A stretch of 9,459 bases of DNA from CAZVWW01 sp964631265 (lineage in GTDB: Bacteria; Thermotogota; Thermotogae; MWEM01), in NCBI GenBank assembly GCA_964631265.1, contig CAZVWW010000090.1, positions 1 to 9,459 on the forward strand, in the 5' to 3' direction. Under the pieces are notes generated by a model that had not been told where the DNA came from, made no database searches, and worked only from the letters and a program-made list of their open reading frames with translations. Positions 8,101-9,459 of this stretch are shown here, one piece after another. The translations under genes were made by a program, and so were the position numbers. Numbering within the stretch: position 1 is the first letter of the stretch; each line of letters starts with the position of its first letter.

Positions 8101-8701
8101 GATTATCTTCATGGATATACAGATGCCCCGCATGAACGGTTATGAGGCCACCCGGAGAATCAGAGAGGCGGCCCGGGAGAAAGGTGAACATCCCCTCATC
8201 ATTGCGTTGACTGCAGCCGCTGTCAAAGGGGAAGAAGAAAAATGTCTCGAGGCCGGCATGGACGATTACATCACCAAACCGGTGGCCGAGGAGACGATTA
8301 AAACGGTACTGCAAGCGCATCAAACAATCAAAGCGATCCCCCGGGAGACGATTGGGGTAGAAAATACAAAAAGCCATTTCAACAGCGCGGCCCTCTTGGA
8401 AATATTAAAAGGCCGGAAAGACGTCTATGAAAGAATCGTCAAGACCGGGAAAAAGAGCCTGCTCGATGGTGAGAAGAAGTTGACAGGGGCCTTTGAAAAG
8501 AGTGACCACGACTTGATTAAGCAGGCAGCGCACAAGCTGAAGGGAATGGCCTCAAACATGCGTTTTGAGATCCTGGGCGAGCTTGCCGGGCAACTCGAGG
8601 GAAAGGCCGGCGATCACGCCCCTTTCGATGATCAGAAAGCGCTCTACGAGGCCGTCAAGGACGAGATTGCAACACTGAAGACCATCCTGAAAATGGAATA
8701 A
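5150..8701 (+). CDS. Large soluble hybrid histidine kinase: four PAS, HisKA, ATPase, two receivers and HPt
   Basis: An 1183-residue phosphorelay kinase of the BarA/ArcB general layout, but lacking any membrane segment. PAS domains span about 18-125, 135-243, 254-383 and 395-513; the fourth resembles the PAS_3 type. The second carries C174, C185 and C188 (CX10CX2C). A signalling helix (about 515-545) leads to HisKA with H555 in NMSHEIRTP. The ATPase domain (about 660-780) has N668/N672, DTGIG at 706-710 and GGTGLGL at 735-741. Receiver 1 (about 785-905) has the acidic pair in VDDN, a candidate acceptor D841, TTT and EKP, but lacks the usual MPxxDG after the aspartate. Receiver 2 (about 940-1060) is canonical with D989 in MDIQMP, LTA and TKP. 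The HPt domain (about 1078-1180) has H1128 in AAHKLKG. Phosphate likely flows H555 to D989 to H1128 and on to an unseen regulator, possibly also to the receiver of the preceding kinase. It starts with GTG, 19 bases after the preceding stop. Confidence 0.95.
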   Translation: MLDRIRDRIEKDKTLQTILNNTNDAVICKAFDGRIVYWNKGAQLLYGYRADEVIGESISLIKPANYPVETPLVDRKVRRGETVKGLETIRVDKSGKTLNVTSDILPLKEGKAVLGSIYLEKDLAEHMEIGREKKFRKILDSFPDLIFEMDPEYTILWANSKALEVSPLAVGKKCFKVFATRDAPCGECALVKALQTGHPEEGATHITGDSPEEERYYENTAIPLKDEHGHLTEIIEISRDITERKRARDSIRDQRNLLRGMIAQAPLGTILLDRTGRVVEWNKAMQEITGLSKEETENRPMWDLFAHLSADDEEKEIIRQRTRKKIKKALETGKGEWLNKLIEMEFVTPSGRKKNISAVHFIIKREQYYELGTMIRDITSRKKAENDLLETKHKLENAMEAGKIAWWVWDYETGRVQYDKRKAEMAGYTHEEFPNDVHEITDLVHRDDYDEMMTAMRDHLMGKIGEYRIDYRLKKKHGGWVWFHDRGRIVKRTKDGQPLEISGAVIDITLRKRVEERLRQALEKQKEIDRSLKIAKEEAEEASKAKSRFLANMSHEIRTPLNGVLGFSDLLRKTDLNRHQLRYMDNVYNSASSLMDIINDILDFSKIEAGKLELNEEQTNPAEIMENAIEVIKYKADANNIELMLSHSRDLPECVLTDPVRLRQIITNLLSNAVKFTENGEIELSSEVVEYDGKKETAVVVFSVRDTGIGISERDQEKIFESFSQADPSTTKRFGGTGLGLNITNKLLEMMDSRLELKSTPGEGSIFQFTLDMKVVKGSPDPIKPPKVQRVLIVDDNKRHREILGEMLDYFDIKTTGAKDEREALTILKETGEQDIIIIMDDKLDDDTLLPDLIKGSRALESVNQSESPRFILTTTRVDPDKSKTLKELGVERIIEKPVTLGKLQDALVADNVEQSERETSRAGESTKLALSGDRGKKVMITEDNAVNMELTQAILDNLLGDIEIIKAGDGVRAVEQYKEERPVIIFMDIQMPRMNGYEATRRIREAAREKGEHPLIIALTAAAVKGEEEKCLEAGMDDYITKPVAEETIKTVLQAHQTIKAIPRETIGVENTKSHFNSAALLEILKGRKDVYERIVKTGKKSLLDGEKKLTGAFEKSDHDLIKQAAHKLKGMASNMRFEILGELAGQLEGKAGDHAPFDDQKALYEAVKDEIATLKTILKME

Positions 8702-8713
8702 TGAAAGGAAAAC

Positions 8714-8721
8714 AGAGGTGA
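8714..8721 (+). promoter_or_regulatory. Ribosome binding site of the lactate dehydrogenase gene
   Basis: AGAGGTGA ends four bases before the ATG at 8726 and is close to the consensus AGGAGGTGA. It lies in the 24-base gap after the kinase stop. No promoter or terminator fits in that gap, so this gene is probably expressed from the upstream transcript or from a promoter inside the kinase gene. Confidence 0.75.
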
Positions 8722-8725
8722 TACG

Positions 8726-9459
8726 ATGAAAATAACCATGATAGGCGCCGGAAAAGTGGGCTCAACCACCGTCTTCTCGATGCTTCAGAAGGGGTTGGCC
8801 GGGGAGTTGATGATTGTTGACCTGAACAAAGAGCTGGCAGAGGGTGAGGCGATGGATATCATGCACGCCACCCCCTTCTACAGACGGACGGAGGTTAAAA
8901 GCGGGGATTATCGCGACATCAAAGAGAGCGATATCATCATCATATCGGCCGGAGCGGCTCAGAAAGAGGGCGAAACAAGACTTCAGCTGGCCGGGAAAAA
9001 TGCGCGGATCATGCAATCGATTACCGAACAGATCATGCAATACGCCCCGGAAGCGAAGATACTGGTCCTGACCAATCCCGTAGACGTCATGACAGCGGTG
9101 GTGCGCGAGGTCTCGGGAAAAAGCGAGATGCAGGTCTTCGGATCGGGAACCGTCCTCGACACCATGCGGCTGCGCTCGATGATCGCCAGTAACTGCGGGA
9201 TATCGGCCTCCAATGCCCATGTCTACATCATCGGCGAGCACGGCGACTCCGAGCTCCCCGTCTGGTCCGGGGCCAGAATGGGCGGCGTTCCCATCAACGA
9301 GTACCGGAACAAATGTCCCGATCCCCTCAAATGCAAGCCCTGCCTGGAGGGACTTTTTGAGAATACCAAAAATGCCGCTTATGAGATCATCAGCAAAAAG
9401 GGCGCCACAAACTTCGCCATCGCAGCCGCCACAACACATATCATCGACACCATGGTCCG
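8726..9459 (+). CDS. ldh: L-lactate dehydrogenase (NAD-dependent), 3' end outside the window
   Basis: The first 244 residues of an enzyme usually about 310-320 long; the reading frame runs off the right edge, so the truncation comes from the window. It interconverts pyruvate plus NADH and L-lactate plus NAD in the cytoplasm. The Rossmann loop is GAGKVGS (7-13), and D32 at the end of beta-2 favours NAD over NADP. Q79 in AAQKEGETR corresponds to Gln102 of lactate dehydrogenases, where malate dehydrogenases have Arg, so lactate/pyruvate is the expected substrate. Also present are R85 (Arg109 of the mobile loop), N117 in TNPVD, D145 and R148 (Asp168, Arg171) and catalytic H172 in GEHGDSE (His195). 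R150 and H165 match positions 173 and 188, the fructose-1,6-bisphosphate site of allosteric bacterial enzymes. C197, C203 and C206 lie in a loop that is Cys-rich in some other bacterial members. A malate dehydrogenase is the main alternative, argued against by Q79. Confidence 0.92.
   Translation, partial: MKITMIGAGKVGSTTVFSMLQKGLAGELMIVDLNKELAEGEAMDIMHATPFYRRTEVKSGDYRDIKESDIIIISAGAAQKEGETRLQLAGKNARIMQSITEQIMQYAPEAKILVLTNPVDVMTAVVREVSGKSEMQVFGSGTVLDTMRLRSMIASNCGISASNAHVYIIGEHGDSELPVWSGARMGGVPINEYRNKCPDPLKCKPCLEGLFENTKNAAYEIISKKGATNFAIAAATTHIIDTMV

Noticed and set aside
8762..9439. Long minus-strand open frame of 225 codons opposite the lactate dehydrogenase
   Set aside because: The plus strand encodes a clear dehydrogenase with every catalytic motif. 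The antisense translation has no recognisable domain, so it is a shadow of codon bias.

Overview
The window holds a compact plus-strand cluster of four closely spaced genes behind one recognisable promoter. Three encode very large multidomain signalling proteins, and the fourth, cut by the right edge, encodes an NAD-dependent L-lactate dehydrogenase. The DNA is of moderate G+C by eye. The sigma70-like promoter, Shine-Dalgarno sites and hybrid histidine kinases point to a bacterium. The PAS-rich soluble kinases, the CheB-CheR-PAS fusion and the REP-like palindrome resemble environmental Desulfobacterota/Nitrospirota-type genomes. That placement is only an impression, and no marker gene in the window fixes the lineage.

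Layout: 1-66 is an almost perfect 66-bp palindrome built of two inverted REP-like units, followed by a nine-C tract and short direct repeats (to about 88). An extended -10 promoter lies at 106-134 and a strong ribosome binding site just before 167. 167-3436 encodes a CheB methylesterase / CheR methyltransferase / multi-PAS fusion with a heptad-repeat coiled coil. Two bases later, 3439-5130 encodes a soluble PAS hybrid histidine kinase with one receiver. After 19 bases, 5150-8701 (GTG start) encodes a soluble kinase with four PAS domains, two receivers and an HPt domain. After 24 bases, 8726-9459 is the first 244 codons of L-lactate dehydrogenase. No intrinsic terminator is visible between any of the genes.

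How they may work together (inference): the tight spacing suggests one transcript. The first protein carries intact-looking chemotaxis-type methylation and demethylation catalytic motifs but no kinase or receiver of its own. The next two supply autokinase, receiver and HPt modules, so the three could form a cytoplasmic sensory complex coupling glutamate methylation to a phosphorelay. Roughly nine PAS or PAS-like domains are spread over the three proteins, none of which shows a signal peptide or membrane segment. No DNA-binding response regulator, chemoreceptor, CheA or CheW is encoded here, so the output is unknown. The lactate dehydrogenase may be co-transcribed by chance or may be a metabolic target; the sequence cannot decide this.
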